From Corynebacterium kutscheri (lineage in GTDB: Bacteria; Actinomycetota; Actinomycetes; Mycobacteriales; Mycobacteriaceae), in assembly GCF_000980835.1 (NCBI RefSeq), contig NZ_CP011312.1:2232001-2296000 (forward strand): a stretch of 64,000 nt of DNA, read 5' to 3'. Of the stretch, positions 17,832 to 26,093 are shown in pieces. The stretch's first letter is position 1. Every line of letters begins with the position of its first letter. A model generated the notes under the pieces. That model made no database searches. It was not told the DNA's origin and worked only from the letters and a program-made list of their open reading frames with translations. A program made the translations under genes and the position numbers.

Positions 17832-18488
17832 ATGCCCCGAGTACTTATTACTGGATCAAGTAGAGGAGTTGGCCATGCGCTGCTTAGTGAGCTGATTAGC
17901 CGTAACTATGAGATAATCGCGCATTATTGTCATCAGGTACCGCTGGAGCATCCACGAGTTACTCACTGGCAGGCAGATTTTAGCAATGATGCCCAGCCTA
18001 TTACTCCGCCTGATATTGATCAGCTTGATGCGCTTATTCACTGTGCCGGGGTAGCTCAATTAGGTACTATTGCCGATGCGCGTCGAGAGGTGTGGCACAA
18101 ACATCTCGCAGTTAATGTGCTTTCTCCTATGGAACTTACTGCGGCCTTATTACCGGCTTTGCGCAATGCCTCGGGGCAGGTTATTTATATCAATTCTGGA
18201 GCTGGGCAGCATACCAACCCACACTGGGGTGCATATTCAGCGAGCAAGTTTGCTGCTAAAGCTTTTATGGATACGCTGCGCCAGGAAGAACCGTCCTTAC
18301 GGGTTACTAGCATTTATCCAGGGCGAATTGATACTGATATGCAGCGTGAGATTATTAGCCAAGAGGGTAAAACTTATGATGGATCTCGGTTTCTTCGCCC
18401 GGAGACAGTAGCCAAGGCCATTATTTACGCATTAGAATCCCCCGCAGATGCCCATATTCCGGACATCACGATTCGTCCCCGTGGCTAG
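17832..18488 (+). CDS. Short-chain dehydrogenase/reductase
   Basis: 218 residues. The Rossmann nucleotide site is 'VLITGSSRGVGHALL' at residues 4-18. The Asp that closes the adenine pocket lies in 'HWQADFSND', and 'IHCAGVAQLG' is the NNAG-like strand. The catalytic set is 'YINSGAG' and YSASK (Tyr, Lys). This is a classical short SDR without a C-terminal extension; the substrate is unknown. An AAAGGAAAA site precedes the ATG. The next gene is 25 bases downstream, so the two probably form an operon. Confidence 0.85.
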   Translation: MPRVLITGSSRGVGHALLSELISRNYEIIAHYCHQVPLEHPRVTHWQADFSNDAQPITPPDIDQLDALIHCAGVAQLGTIADARREVWHKHLAVNVLSPMELTAALLPALRNASGQVIYINSGAGQHTNPHWGAYSASKFAAKAFMDTLRQEEPSLRVTSIYPGRIDTDMQREIISQEGKTYDGSRFLRPETVAKAIIYALESPADAHIPDITIRPRG

Positions 18489-18512
18489 GTTGCATTATCT
18501 AAGGAAAAGAGG

Positions 18513-18998
18513 ATGGCGACAAAGTTTAATAAGCATCAAGAGCATCCAGAAAATGATCTCAGTACGGATGCCGACTTTGCCAATCGCTACCGTCCTGACC
18601 CCACAGATTTTGATGAGTTAGCGGCCTGTCCTGATCCATTGTTGATCGCACTTGCTAATCGACGTTCCACCTACCAGGCCATTGCTTGGGCGGTTATGAC
18701 CCCCATACTAACGTTCATTATTGCATTTATCCTCGCGTTGGTTGCCCGTTATACCGGTGGCATGTTATGCGATTTTGGCCAGGCTAAGTGGATTTGTAGC
18801 CGTTCAGCAGAAATCTGGTGGCCAATTAGTACCTCGATTGTGCCGGTATTAGGGGTTATTGGTTGTGCGATTATGCTTTATCGCAAGTACACCCATTATT
18901 TACGGTGGCGGCCATGGATGGGAACATTTTGGTTTCTGGTTCCGTTCGCAATGCTGTGGATGGTGACTGTTTTGCAAATGAGCATTGTTGGCCATTAA
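18513..18998 (+). CDS. Membrane protein of unknown function
   Basis: 161 residues. The N-terminal 60 are polar and acidic. Three hydrophobic spans follow ('IAWAVMTPILTFIIAFILAL', 'TSIVPVLGVIGCAIMLY', 'WFLVPFAMLWMVTVLQMSIV'). Two Cys residues (MLCDFGQAKWICS) in the loop after the first span could form a disulfide outside. The AAGGAAAAGAGG site before ATG is good. I do not recognise a characterised family. It is probably cotranscribed with the SDR and ends at a terminator. Confidence 0.7.
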   Translation: MATKFNKHQEHPENDLSTDADFANRYRPDPTDFDELAACPDPLLIALANRRSTYQAIAWAVMTPILTFIIAFILALVARYTGGMLCDFGQAKWICSRSAEIWWPISTSIVPVLGVIGCAIMLYRKYTHYLRWRPWMGTFWFLVPFAMLWMVTVLQMSIVGH

Positions 18999-19025
18999 CC
19001 ACTTTTTGCCTAACTACTTATTTTT

Positions 19026-19068
19026 ACGTGACGACGAAAGCGCACTGCTTTTATTGTCACGTTTTTCT
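19026..19068 (+). terminator. Terminator after the SDR / membrane protein pair
   Basis: Nested stem: outer ACGTGAC/GTCACGT, inner AAAGC/GCTTT, followed by TTTTCTTTTT. Confidence 0.85.
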
Positions 19069-19093
19069 TTTTCTCCACTCACGAAAGAAAAAG

Positions 19094-19121
19094 TGATATC
19101 ATTTTTTTAAATGTGATATCA
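19094..19121. promoter_or_regulatory. Twin TGATATCA palindromes upstream of the SPFH gene
   Basis: Two identical 8-bp palindromes TGATATCA (19094-19101 and 19114-19121), both inside GTGATATCA and 20 bp apart centre to centre, i.e. about two helical turns. They sit 37 bases before the SPFH start. A tandem operator is the natural reading. The same octamer lies upstream of the YhgE-like gene at 35240. Confidence 0.55.
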
Positions 19122-19157
19122 AATTTCTCAAGGCATCTATCAACGATAGGGAAAACA

Positions 19158-20123
19158 ATGACGACACAGACCCCGCAACCAGAAGTCGCCGACCGTCCGG
19201 TAGGACATGACGGTGCTCGCGTAGAAATCAACGAAAAACCTGTCCCATTACTTAACACCGGTGCCGCGCTACTTACTTTGCTGCTTACGCTAAGTATTGG
19301 CATTGGTGGTTTGTTACTACTTATTTCCTCTGAAGACGGAAATTCCAGCCTTCACCCTGCTATCCTGACTCTTCTTGTTCTTGCCACCTTAGCTTCTTGG
19401 ATTATTTTTGCCCTACTGCTGATAAGTATTCGAGTTACCTCACCAGGGCATACTCACGTTGTGCAGTTCTTTGGCCGTTATCTTGGCACTAACCGAAACA
19501 CCGGTTTCACCATCATTCCACCGCTGAGCAATTCCACGAAGGTTTCGGTACGAATCCGTAACTTTGAAACCAGTTCAATCAAAGTCAATGATCTCAATGG
19601 TAATCCGGTTAATATTGGCGCGATTATTGTGTGGCAGGTAGCCGATACCGCCAAGGCACACTTTGCCGTGGAAGATGTTGAGGAATTTATCTACTCCCAA
19701 TCGGAATCCGCACTACGACATGTAGCAACCACCCACCCTTATGATGGTGGCAGCGCCAATCAGCCGAGCCTTTCCGGCTCAACCGAGTTAGTTTCTCAAG
19801 AGCTAGCCGCAGAAGTTGCCGAACGAGTAAAAGTTGCCGGACTAGAAATTATTGAAGCCCGCATTTCTAATCTCAGCTATGCCCCTGAGGTTGCCCAAGC
19901 AATGCTGCAGCGTCAGCAGGCAACTGCTATCGTCGATGCACGCGAAACTATTGTCGAAGGTGCAGTTTCGATGGTACAAACTGCTCTTGATCAGTTAGAA
20001 CAACGAGATATAGTTGATCTTGATCCAGAACGTCGCGCAGCAATGGTATCTAATCTCTTGGTTGTTCTCTGCTCCGATAATAATGCCCAGCCGATGATTA
20101 ATACCGGTACTCTTTATACCTAA
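19158..20123 (+). CDS. SPFH/Band 7 membrane protein
   Basis: 321 residues from the ATG at 19158, chosen because AGGGAAAACA precedes it; the frame is open further upstream without a site. Two hydrophobic spans lie near residues 38-60 and 68-90. The SPFH domain starts at '[20 protein letters not shown]' and runs through '[20 protein letters not shown]'. A coiled C-terminal part '[20 protein letters not shown]' drives oligomerisation in flotillin-like proteins. Such proteins scaffold membrane microdomains or proteases. It forms a tight operon with the next gene (1 base apart). Confidence 0.9.
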   Translation: MTTQTPQPEVADRPVGHDGARVEINEKPVPLLNTGAALLTLLLTLSIGIGGLLLLISSEDGNSSLHPAILTLLVLATLASWIIFALLLISIRVTSPGHTHVVQFFGRYLGTNRNTGFTIIPPLSNSTKVSVRIRNFETSSIKVNDLNGNPVNIGAIIVWQVADTAKAHFAVEDVEEFIYSQSESALRHVATTHPYDGGSANQPSLSGSTELVSQELAAEVAERVKVAGLEIIEARISNLSYAPEVAQAMLQRQQATAIVDARETIVEGAVSMVQTALDQLEQRDIVDLDPERRAAMVSNLLVVLCSDNNAQPMINTGTLYT

Positions 20124-20124
20124 T

Positions 20125-20325
20125 ATGCCTCGGAAAAATATCCCGCTAAGAATTGATCCCGCAGTGGCCGAAGCCATTACCCGGTGGGCAAATGATGAGG
20201 CCCGCAGTGTTAATGCGCAAATTGAGGTTATGCTGCGGGATCAATTACGACGCGCTGGGCGACTGCCCAAAGAAGTCGGGAAAATAACTAAACCAGGTCG
20301 GCCACGTATCAAAGGCACTGACTAA
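20125..20325 (+). CDS. Small ribbon-helix-helix-like (Arc-type) protein
   Basis: 66 residues. '[20 protein letters not shown]' followed by '[20 protein letters not shown]' matches the Arc/MetJ pattern: a short beta strand with alternating residues, then two helices with the SVNAQI turn. The basic tail ([13 protein letters not shown]) could contact DNA or acidic partners. It starts one base after the SPFH stop, so translation is coupled. RHH proteins are often antitoxins, but no toxin gene is present; pairing with an SPFH gene suggests a linked role, perhaps autoregulation through the TGATATCA sites. That is inference. Confidence 0.8.
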   Translation: MPRKNIPLRIDPAVAEAITRWANDEARSVNAQIEVMLRDQLRRAGRLPKEVGKITKPGRPRIKGTD

Positions 20326-20330
20326 ACAAA

Positions 20331-20373
20331 CCCGCACCCTAGCAAATTATCTAACGCTGGGTGCGGGCTTTTG
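20331..20373. terminator. Terminator of the SPFH-RHH operon (once shared with trhO)
   Basis: CCCGCACCC (20331-20339) pairs with GGGTGCGGG (20359-20367), followed by CTTTTGT. On the other strand TTTGTTT follows, so it was bidirectional. Its right arm belongs to the 84-bp repeat; the copy next to trhO at 23.4 kb lacks the left arm. Confidence 0.85.
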
Positions 20374-20436
20374 TACTTTTATTGTACTGGCTTAGCTGCT
20401 CACCTTAACGCGTGTAGCAGCTGTTGCCGCAACCTC
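20353..20436. repeat. 84-bp direct repeat, left copy (contains a relic of the trhO 3' end)
   Basis: Matches 23412-23495 at 81 of 84 positions without gaps; all three differences are C here and T there. The last 40 or so bases are the reverse complement of the final codons of trhO. The repeats bracket about 3 kb of foreign-looking sequence. Confidence 0.9.
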
Positions 20437-20468
20437 CTGAGATCCGTAGTCAGAATATTTTTTCCCTG
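20437..20468. other. tRNA-Arg(ACG) anticodon-arm fragment at the insertion junction (candidate att relic)
   Basis: Immediately after the left repeat. On the minus strand it reads CAGGGAAAAAATATT then CTGACTACGGATC, the latter equal to the anticodon arm of corynebacterial tRNA-Arg(ACG). The relic at 58.8 kb has the related CAGGGAAATATTTTGACTACG. The shared flank suggests both derive from the same kind of element junction. Confidence 0.5.
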
Positions 20469-20744
20469 TCAGTAGCAACTCAACCTACATTTGGTGACTG
20501 TTCAGGCGGCCATTTCAACCACTATCACCTAAATTTCAGACACAAAAGAAAAATAACGGGAAACAAAACATCATGCCTTTATCAAGCATCAGGCAACCAT
20601 ACAAGAAAAAGAGACTTTCTCCACCATCCATATAATTTCATTCCAAAACAAAAACTTTTGGTGTTAACTTGAAATGAGGTACAACATGGAACAATCGTTA
20701 CCATCTCTACCTGTAATAGAAAAATCTCCTTAGGAGTCAATCTC

Positions 20745-21692
20745 ATGAAAACGTCCATTTTTATCAAAACAGCTATTGCAGTAATAGCCACCCTATCCCT
20801 CGGATCCGCCAATGTATCTGCCGTAGTAGTAAATGAGGAAGAAAATCTTCTTAAAACAATAACCACTGCAGAAAGCAATGCGACACAAAAAGGTATCATC
20901 AAACATGTGGAAGTGTCCCAACCCACAGAAGCAAAAATAAATGATAAGGGAGTAACCGGAGACTCTGGATTTGGCGAAATTTCTGTATCTTTCGACGAAC
21001 ATGTAAGACTCGAAGACATTGCACAAACGGAATACGCCGTAGACACAGAAGTAGGTGCCGTAGCAAAGGCAACTTCTGAAGTTGGTATGCTGTTACAAAC
21101 TGAAAAAGTCGAAAAGCATGAACAATTCATTGAAAGTAAATGGGATTTATCTCTACCTGAAGGTGTAGAAGCCATTTCTTTCGATGACGGGTCTATCGGA
21201 TTCCGTATGGAAACCGAAAACGGTGTATCTGCAATATCCGAAACAACAATCTCTGCACCATGGGCTGTTGATGAACATGGAAATTCTCTCGAAACATGGT
21301 ATGAAATCAGCACCGATGGTTCTTCTATTACACAGATAGTAAACACCCAGGATATCGAAGGCAAAATTATTCTGGATCCTCGAGTTACCTACGGTCGAGG
21401 AATATACATCAATTGGTACGGTGGAGAACTTCGCGCCCTAAAAGCAGCTGGTTCTACTTCCCTTGCATTGGCAGCAGGATACGGATGTGCGCAAGTCAGT
21501 CAGCTACGCCACCCCGCACTTATCGCAATTGCCGGACTACTGTGTCTGACCGTTGGATCACCAGTAGCTATAAGATCTCTGCGCTATGCTCTCAACAACC
21601 TTAGGTCAATCAACGATGGAACCTGCTATCAGTGGAAAGTCGGTTCTTATTACATGAATACTGTTCCAGCAAGCGGAAACTGCAGGCCATAA
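20745..21692 (+). CDS. Secreted protein of unknown function, possible membrane-active effector
   Basis: 315 residues. Signal peptide MKTSIFIKTAIAVIATLSLG with cleavage near NVSA. The central part 'SLPEGVEAISFDDGSIGFRM' and 'SAPWAVDEHGNSLETWYEI' followed by 'GKIILDPRVTYG' has the layout of actinobacterial exported proteins that carry a '..VVADP' block. After it comes a glycine/alanine-rich hydrophobic segment 'STSLALAAGYGCAQVSQLRH' and 'PALIAIAGLLCLTVGSPVAI', then a Cys-containing tail ending ASGNCRP. Function is unknown. It lies inside the 84-bp-repeat insertion, directly followed by a small membrane protein that could protect the producer. The region is A-rich compared with its neighbours. 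Confidence 0.6.
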   Translation: MKTSIFIKTAIAVIATLSLGSANVSAVVVNEEENLLKTITTAESNATQKGIIKHVEVSQPTEAKINDKGVTGDSGFGEISVSFDEHVRLEDIAQTEYAVDTEVGAVAKATSEVGMLLQTEKVEKHEQFIESKWDLSLPEGVEAISFDDGSIGFRMETENGVSAISETTISAPWAVDEHGNSLETWYEISTDGSSITQIVNTQDIEGKIILDPRVTYGRGIYINWYGGELRALKAAGSTSLALAAGYGCAQVSQLRHPALIAIAGLLCLTVGSPVAIRSLRYALNNLRSINDGTCYQWKVGSYYMNTVPASGNCRP

Positions 21693-21914
21693 ATGCAATC
21701 ACTCCGCTTTTTTCTAACCCTGTTTATAATTTGGTCGGTAACTCAAATCTGCATCTGGGGCTTCTCAGAAATAGTTGTACCGGGCAGCAGACTAGAATCT
21801 ATATTAGGCACTGAAGATATAGGCATCGGTCTCAAGGTTTTTACCTATGCGCTTTTCCCATTGCCTTTTTCAATAATGTTCACGCGTCGATTAGTTAATA
21901 AAGACAACACATGA
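21693..21914 (+). CDS. Small membrane protein paired with the secreted protein
   Basis: 73 residues starting with ATG in the base right after the stop of the upstream gene. Two transmembrane spans ('LRFFLTLFIIWSVTQICIWG' and 'LKVFTYALFPLPFSIMF') end in a basic tail TRRLVNKDNT. No named family. Its 3' half (21830-21893) has a frameshifted relative downstream of nei at 25295-25356, showing that this gene type existed at least twice around here. The tight coupling suggests an accessory or immunity role; this is inference. Confidence 0.55.
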   Translation: MQSLRFFLTLFIIWSVTQICIWGFSEIVVPGSRLESILGTEDIGIGLKVFTYALFPLPFSIMFTRRLVNKDNT

Positions 21915-22003
21915 TTCACGTTAACTTCGACACTCAAGCACAAAAACAACCCTCCCTGCCAACCACAAATGAACTAGCCTCTGTTAATTAGGCTGGTTTA
22001 ATT

Positions 22004-22858
22004 CTAGGTTGTTAGAGTTTCAAGGGTCTGGTTTTGATATTGCATCGGGATCAGACCCTTGAATCGTTGTTGGAGTTGGCCATTATTGTACCAGAAAATG
22101 TAGTCATCGACCGCTTAGTAAAACTCGTCAGCACTTTCGCCATGATACATCTCGGTTTTCAAATACCCGAAGAAGTTTTCCATGACCGTATTGTCATAGC
22201 AGTTTGCCTTGCGCGACATGGACTGCACTTCACCGACTGACTCGATCAGTTTCTGCCAGCTTGCATGCTGGTACCAGAAACCTTGATCTGTGTGCACGAT
22301 CAAACCTTCTGCTAGTCGGTACCAGGTAAAAGCGTTGTGTAACGATGAAGATGTGAACTTTATCGAAGGTGATGTTGCTAGTGCATAGGACAAGGTGATC
22401 CGATCATACAGATCCATGATTGGTAACAGATACACCTTGGTGCCGGCAATACGAAATTCCGTGACATCACTGATCCACACCGCGTTTGATCGCCCTGGTG
22501 TGAAATTGCGATTGAGGATGTTCTCAGCAATATGACTGATCTGCCCTTTATAAGAGTTGTATTTCTTACATGTTCTGTACTTGGACTTTAGCCCCATATG
22601 ATCCATGAGTTTGTAAACCAATTTATGGTTGATGCTTCACCCTTATTGCCGCAGTTCAGTAAGTACCCGGCGGTAGTCGTAGTGTTGGCTTTTGTGTTCA
22701 AAGACGATACGGATTTCTTTCTTTAGCTCAGCGTATTTATTTGGTTGATCATGGCGTTGCTGGTGGTAGAAATATGTCGAATGGATTAGACCTGCTGTGT
22801 GAAGAAGGTAGTCGAGTTTGTGATCTGACTTAAAAATGATGATGGTCTCGGCTTTTAA
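22004..22858 (-). pseudogene. IS3-family transposase orfB, broken
   Basis: Reads 'KSDHKLDYLLHTAGLIHSTY' and 'YDYRRVLTELR', then a frameshifted spot (about 22636-22655) with two stops. A 168-codon open part (22115-22621) follows with the DDE residues: WISDVTEF, 'IVHTDQGFWYQ', 'DNTVMENFFGYLKTEMY'. A TAA at 22115-22117 interrupts it again, after which 'AVDDYIFWYNNGQLQQRFKG' completes the domain, ending ..ETLTT. Catalytic residues survive but the protein cannot be made whole. Confidence 0.85.
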
Positions 22859-22861
22859 CCT

Positions 22862-23330
22862 TGTTGCTGGTTTCTATAAGTCCCGCAATTTTTTAGATAT
22901 GTGTTTTCAGCCCGTAGCTTTTTCAGCTTTATGTCGAAAGTTTGTCTTCCGTAGTCGACAGCTTCGGTTTGGTAGGACCTTTCGGCTTGTCCTTGGGTTG
23001 AGGTATGAGTGCTTCATCACCGCCCCTGCGTCATCTTCGTACCCAATCCTTGGTCAAATTTGTTGATGACAAATCAAACTCTTTGGCCAGCGCCATGCGA
23101 GATTCGCTGGAGATACTGCGTTCAATAATATTCCTTCTTCAGTTCGAAGGAATACGACTGTTTAGTTGGTTTCTCTATGCGGCATAGTTTGCCACGAAGC
23201 ACCTAACGTTGATGCAATTCTCTGACCGGGTAAGAGCCGAGTTTGAGGTGATTAGCGGTGGTCTTAAATCTCAAGTTTTGTTCACAAAGCTCAATGAGCT
23301 GTTCGTGTTGAGGCTTAGATAGAGAACTTT
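22862..23330 (-). pseudogene. IS3-family orfA relic
   Basis: The minus strand reads 'LSKPQHEQLIELCEQNLRFK' and 'TTANHLKLGSYPVRELHQR', then stops. Further frames give 'KPTKQSYSFELKKEYY' and 'IKLKKLRAENTYLKN', the HTH and leucine-zipper parts of OrfA. At least three frame changes and stops are present. Confidence 0.7.
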
Positions 23331-23411
23331 GTGTTCTCAATGAATTGCTCCCCACTAGTTTGTGACTAATTTTCTCAGTCCAACTAACAGGGAGCAGTTC
23401 AACAATTCACG

Positions 23412-23495
23412 AACGCTGGGTGCGGGTTTTTGTACTTTTATTGTATTGGCTTAGTTGCTCACCTTAACGCGTGTAGCAGCTGTTGCCGCAACCTC
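23412..23495. repeat. 84-bp direct repeat, right copy (overlaps the trhO 3' end)
   Basis: The intact version at the trhO terminus: its right half encodes the last residues of TrhO. It begins at the right arm of a terminator hairpin whose left arm is missing here, so trhO has lost its terminator. See 20353-20436. Confidence 0.9.
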
Positions 23496-24392
23496 AGCGC
23501 ATTCTGGTCGCCCACAGTGACGGGTTGCTAGGTTTTCATGACATTCTGGACACATGAGAACAAGGTCTCGGCAGTTGTCCTCGTTAATGCAGTGCTCAAA
23601 TTTATTGGTAGGTTTACCACATTTACAGTGGCCGAGTTGGATAAAGCCGGGGTCTTCCACACCATTGCCAAACTCCATGTGCATGCGTTTATCAAACACA
23701 TACAGCGAACCTTCCCAGAGGCCGTCGTTACCAAATTGCTCACCATAGCGGACAATGCCACCGTCGATTTGGTACACCTCTTTGAAGCCACGATTTTTCA
23801 TCAAAGCGGAAAGAATCTCGCATCGAATACCACCGGTGCAATAAGAAATGACTGGCTTATCCTTCATCCAGTCGTATTTGCCAGACTCTAATTCTCGAAT
23901 GAAATCATGAGTGGTGTTCACATCAGGCACAACGGCATTTTTAAACTTGCCAATTTGTGCTTCCATGGCATTGCGTCCGTCGAAGAAAACTACTTCGTCG
24001 CCACGCTGTTCAACAAGCTCATTGACCTGGGCAGGCTTAAGGTGCACGCCACCGCCAATGACACCATTGTCATCTACTTTTAACTCGCCCGGCGCGCCAA
24101 AAGCCACGATCTCATCGCGCACTTTCACTGATAGGCGAGGGAAGTCATCCGCGCCACCATCGGACCATTTAAAAGCGGTCTTTTTGAAACCGGGGTACTC
24201 CCGAAACTTCTTGATATACGCCTTGCAGGCATCAATATCGCCGCCGACGGTGCCATTAATGCCGTGCTCGGAAATAAGGATGCGTCCTTTGAGCCCGAGC
24301 AACTCACATAATTCGCGCTGCCATAACATTAATGCCTTTGGGTCAGCGATGGGGGTGAATTTGTAGTACAGAAGAATTTTTCCAACGGTCAC
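23451..24392 (-). CDS. trhO: tRNA uridine(34) hydroxylase TrhO (rhodanese domain, UPF0176)
   Basis: 313 residues from the GTG at 24392, giving the family start '(V)[18 protein letters not shown]'; the frame extends 18 codons more but those are not conserved and approach the divergent nei gene. N-terminal acylphosphatase-like domain with '[16 protein letters not shown]', a rhodanese domain with the active loop '[11 protein letters not shown]' (Cys), and a C-terminal zinc-type Cys cluster ('[14 protein letters not shown]', '[11 protein letters not shown]'). The family makes 5-hydroxyuridine at tRNA position 34 using O2. The 3' end is duplicated at 20.4 kb. Confidence 0.9.
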   Translation of the reverse strand: MTVGKILLYYKFTPIADPKALMLWQRELCELLGLKGRILISEHGINGTVGGDIDACKAYIKKFREYPGFKKTAFKWSDGGADDFPRLSVKVRDEIVAFGAPGELKVDDNGVIGGGVHLKPAQVNELVEQRGDEVVFFDGRNAMEAQIGKFKNAVVPDVNTTHDFIRELESGKYDWMKDKPVISYCTGGIRCEILSALMKNRGFKEVYQIDGGIVRYGEQFGNDGLWEGSLYVFDKRMHMEFGNGVEDPGFIQLGHCKCGKPTNKFEHCINEDNCRDLVLMCPECHENLATRHCGRPECAEVAATAATRVKVSN

Positions 24393-24448
24393 AGGTAAAA
24401 ACTCTACGCGTTTGGGCTTTGAGAATCGAATACCTACACTTTTCAACT

Positions 24449-25255
24449 ATGCCGGAAGGTCACGTCATTCATCGCCTCGCCCATATGCTCGATACAACTT
24501 TTTCGGGCACTATCCCGCAGGTTAGTTCCCCGCAGGGGCGTTTTAACACCGAAGCATCGCTTATCGACGGCTGTGCTTATAGCCATTCCGAGGCGTGGGG
24601 CAAACACCTTTTTATTCATTTTGATAGTTCCCAGATAGAAAATATTGTTTATATCCACCTGGGGTTGATTGGTTCCCTGCGCTTTGAACCTCGTGATGAA
24701 ACCTGGGGACAGATCCGCTTTCGCATAGCAATATCTGATACCGCAGCCAACCTACGCGGCCCACAGTGGTGTCGACTAGTTACTGAAGCCGATATGCAGC
24801 AAGCTATTTCTCGGCTAGGAGCTGACCCGCTGCGCGACGATGCTAACCCAGAAGTAATCAAACAAAAAATCGCTCGCTCCCAGCGCAGTATTGCTAGTTT
24901 GCTTATGGATCAGAAACTTTTTGCCGGGGTGGGCAATATTTACCGTGCCGAAACCCTGTTCCGGTTAGGGATTAATCCTTTTATTACCGGCAAATCCCTA
25001 GGGCAATTTGATGATATTTGGCAGGATCTGGTTTTCCTCATGAATGAGGGAGTGCGCGTTGGCAAAATAGATACGGTTCGACCAGAACACACCCCGCAAG
25101 CCATGGGACGAGACCCGCGCAAAGATGATCACGGCGGCGAAGTCTACGTTTATCGACGCGCCAACCAACCCTGCTATATCTGTGGCACCCCCATTCTTGA
25201 GCAGACCTATGAAGGACGCAATCTTTTCTGGTGCCCAACCTGCCAACCGGGCTAA
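24449..25255 (+). CDS. nei: Fpg/Nei-family DNA glycosylase (endonuclease VIII-like)
   Basis: 268 residues from the ATG at 24449; the processed protein must begin with the catalytic Pro (MPEGHVIHRLAHML), which excludes the longer frame. Pro2 and Glu3 are the active-site residues. The helix-two-turn-helix 'LMDQKLFAGVGNIYRAETLF' holds the conserved Lys/Asn. The C-terminal zinc finger is 'CYICGTPIL..FWCPTC'. It removes oxidised bases and nicks DNA. MPEGH rather than MPELP favours Nei over MutM. It is divergent from trhO with about 56 bases between the starts. Confidence 0.9.
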   Translation: MPEGHVIHRLAHMLDTTFSGTIPQVSSPQGRFNTEASLIDGCAYSHSEAWGKHLFIHFDSSQIENIVYIHLGLIGSLRFEPRDETWGQIRFRIAISDTAANLRGPQWCRLVTEADMQQAISRLGADPLRDDANPEVIKQKIARSQRSIASLLMDQKLFAGVGNIYRAETLFRLGINPFITGKSLGQFDDIWQDLVFLMNEGVRVGKIDTVRPEHTPQAMGRDPRKDDHGGEVYVYRRANQPCYICGTPILEQTYEGRNLFWCPTCQPG

Positions 25256-25294
25256 GTTTTACTACTGCTATCCAAAGGAAAATACCAGCCTTTA

Positions 25295-25356
25295 TCTCAA
25301 GATATTTACCTATGCTTTTCCCGTTACCCTTTGCGATAACGGTCATGCGTCGATGC
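25295..25356 (+). pseudogene. Relic of the small membrane protein gene (homologous to 21830-21893)
   Basis: TCTCAAGATATTTACCTATG here matches TCTCAAGGTTTTTACCTATG at 21830, and similarity continues through CATGCGTCGAT (CACGCGTCGAT there). A 2-base loss relative to that gene shifts the frame. It is about 75% identical over 62 bases. The rest of 25256-25731 (476 bases) holds short open frames on both strands without starts or recognisable domains, so I read it as decayed sequence. Confidence 0.6.
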
Positions 25357-25731
25357 TATAAAACCTTGTTTTTACATGCAATCAGATGAATACTCATGTG
25401 GACAAGGGTGAAAGCGATACTCCAGTAATTACTGATCCCTATATTCATAATGTTTACGCATAGAGTAAGAAGATCGGACAGGAACTAGTTTTTTTACAAA
25501 TGAAACGAATATGATTGTTATCGGAGCTGCATTCGGCACCGGAAAAATTCGGGCAGCCGGTTCTTGCTGCTTGGATCATAAGCGACACATACACAAAAAC
25601 GTCTACCGTCACTGCGCACGCAGTTAGTACTGGGCGACGTTTTATCATTCGCACATTGGGATCCAAGTACTCTTCAAATCTAATATTCACATATGTCACA
25701 CAGTGCTAAAAAATTTTCAAGAATATAAATT

Positions 25732-25989
25732 ATGGAAACTTTTATTGTCCTAATAAGCATTCCGCTCATTATCTGGGTAGCGCTGCTCTATCAACGAAAG
25801 ACCACTGCAAAATGGGTTTTTATCGCAGCTATAGGTAACTTATGTGTATCACTGTTTCTCGGAATCGCTCTGGTACAAGAATGGAATTGGGAGTATCTCA
25901 ATCTGTTATCCATTTTTAATGCACTCTTAAATGGGCTAATCCTATTAGCAATTGGAAGAAACACCTCATCGCCACACGTAAAACAATAA
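25732..25989 (+). CDS. Small three-helix membrane protein
   Basis: 85 residues with three hydrophobic spans ('METFIVLISIPLIIWVALLY', 'WVFIAAIGNLCVSLFLGIAL', 'LNLLSIFNALLNGLILLAIG') and a short polar tail. There is no clear ribosome binding site ('gaatataaattATG'), so the start is uncertain. It resembles small immunity or accessory membrane proteins only in size and topology. It lies after a relic of the paired gene from the 20-22 kb insertion. Confidence 0.5.
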   Translation: METFIVLISIPLIIWVALLYQRKTTAKWVFIAAIGNLCVSLFLGIALVQEWNWEYLNLLSIFNALLNGLILLAIGRNTSSPHVKQ

Positions 25990-26093
25990 AAACCTACAGC
26001 ACCTGCATAAACATCAAAGACGTGGATATCTACTGTTTCGCACATAACTAAAATTACAGACACCCTGTTAAGCAATCCGACTAGGCTAGAACC

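Larger units (their letters stand above)
21981..23390 (-). mobile_element. Degenerate IS3-family insertion sequence
   Basis: About 1.41 kb bounded by imperfect inverted ends CTGTTAATTAGGCTG (left) and, on the other strand at the right, CTGTTAGTTGGACTG (13 of 15 matching). It contains relics of orfA (about 22862-23330) and orfB (22004-22858), both on the minus strand and both broken. No target-site duplication is evident. Its length fits the IS3 family (IS150-like). Confidence 0.8.

Noticed and set aside
21981..23390. Active IS3 element
   Set aside because: orfA and orfB both carry stops and frameshifts, although DDE residues are still readable.
25454..25709. Overlapping frames on both strands after nei
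   Set aside because: Neither has a supported start or a family; the region next to them holds a gene relic.
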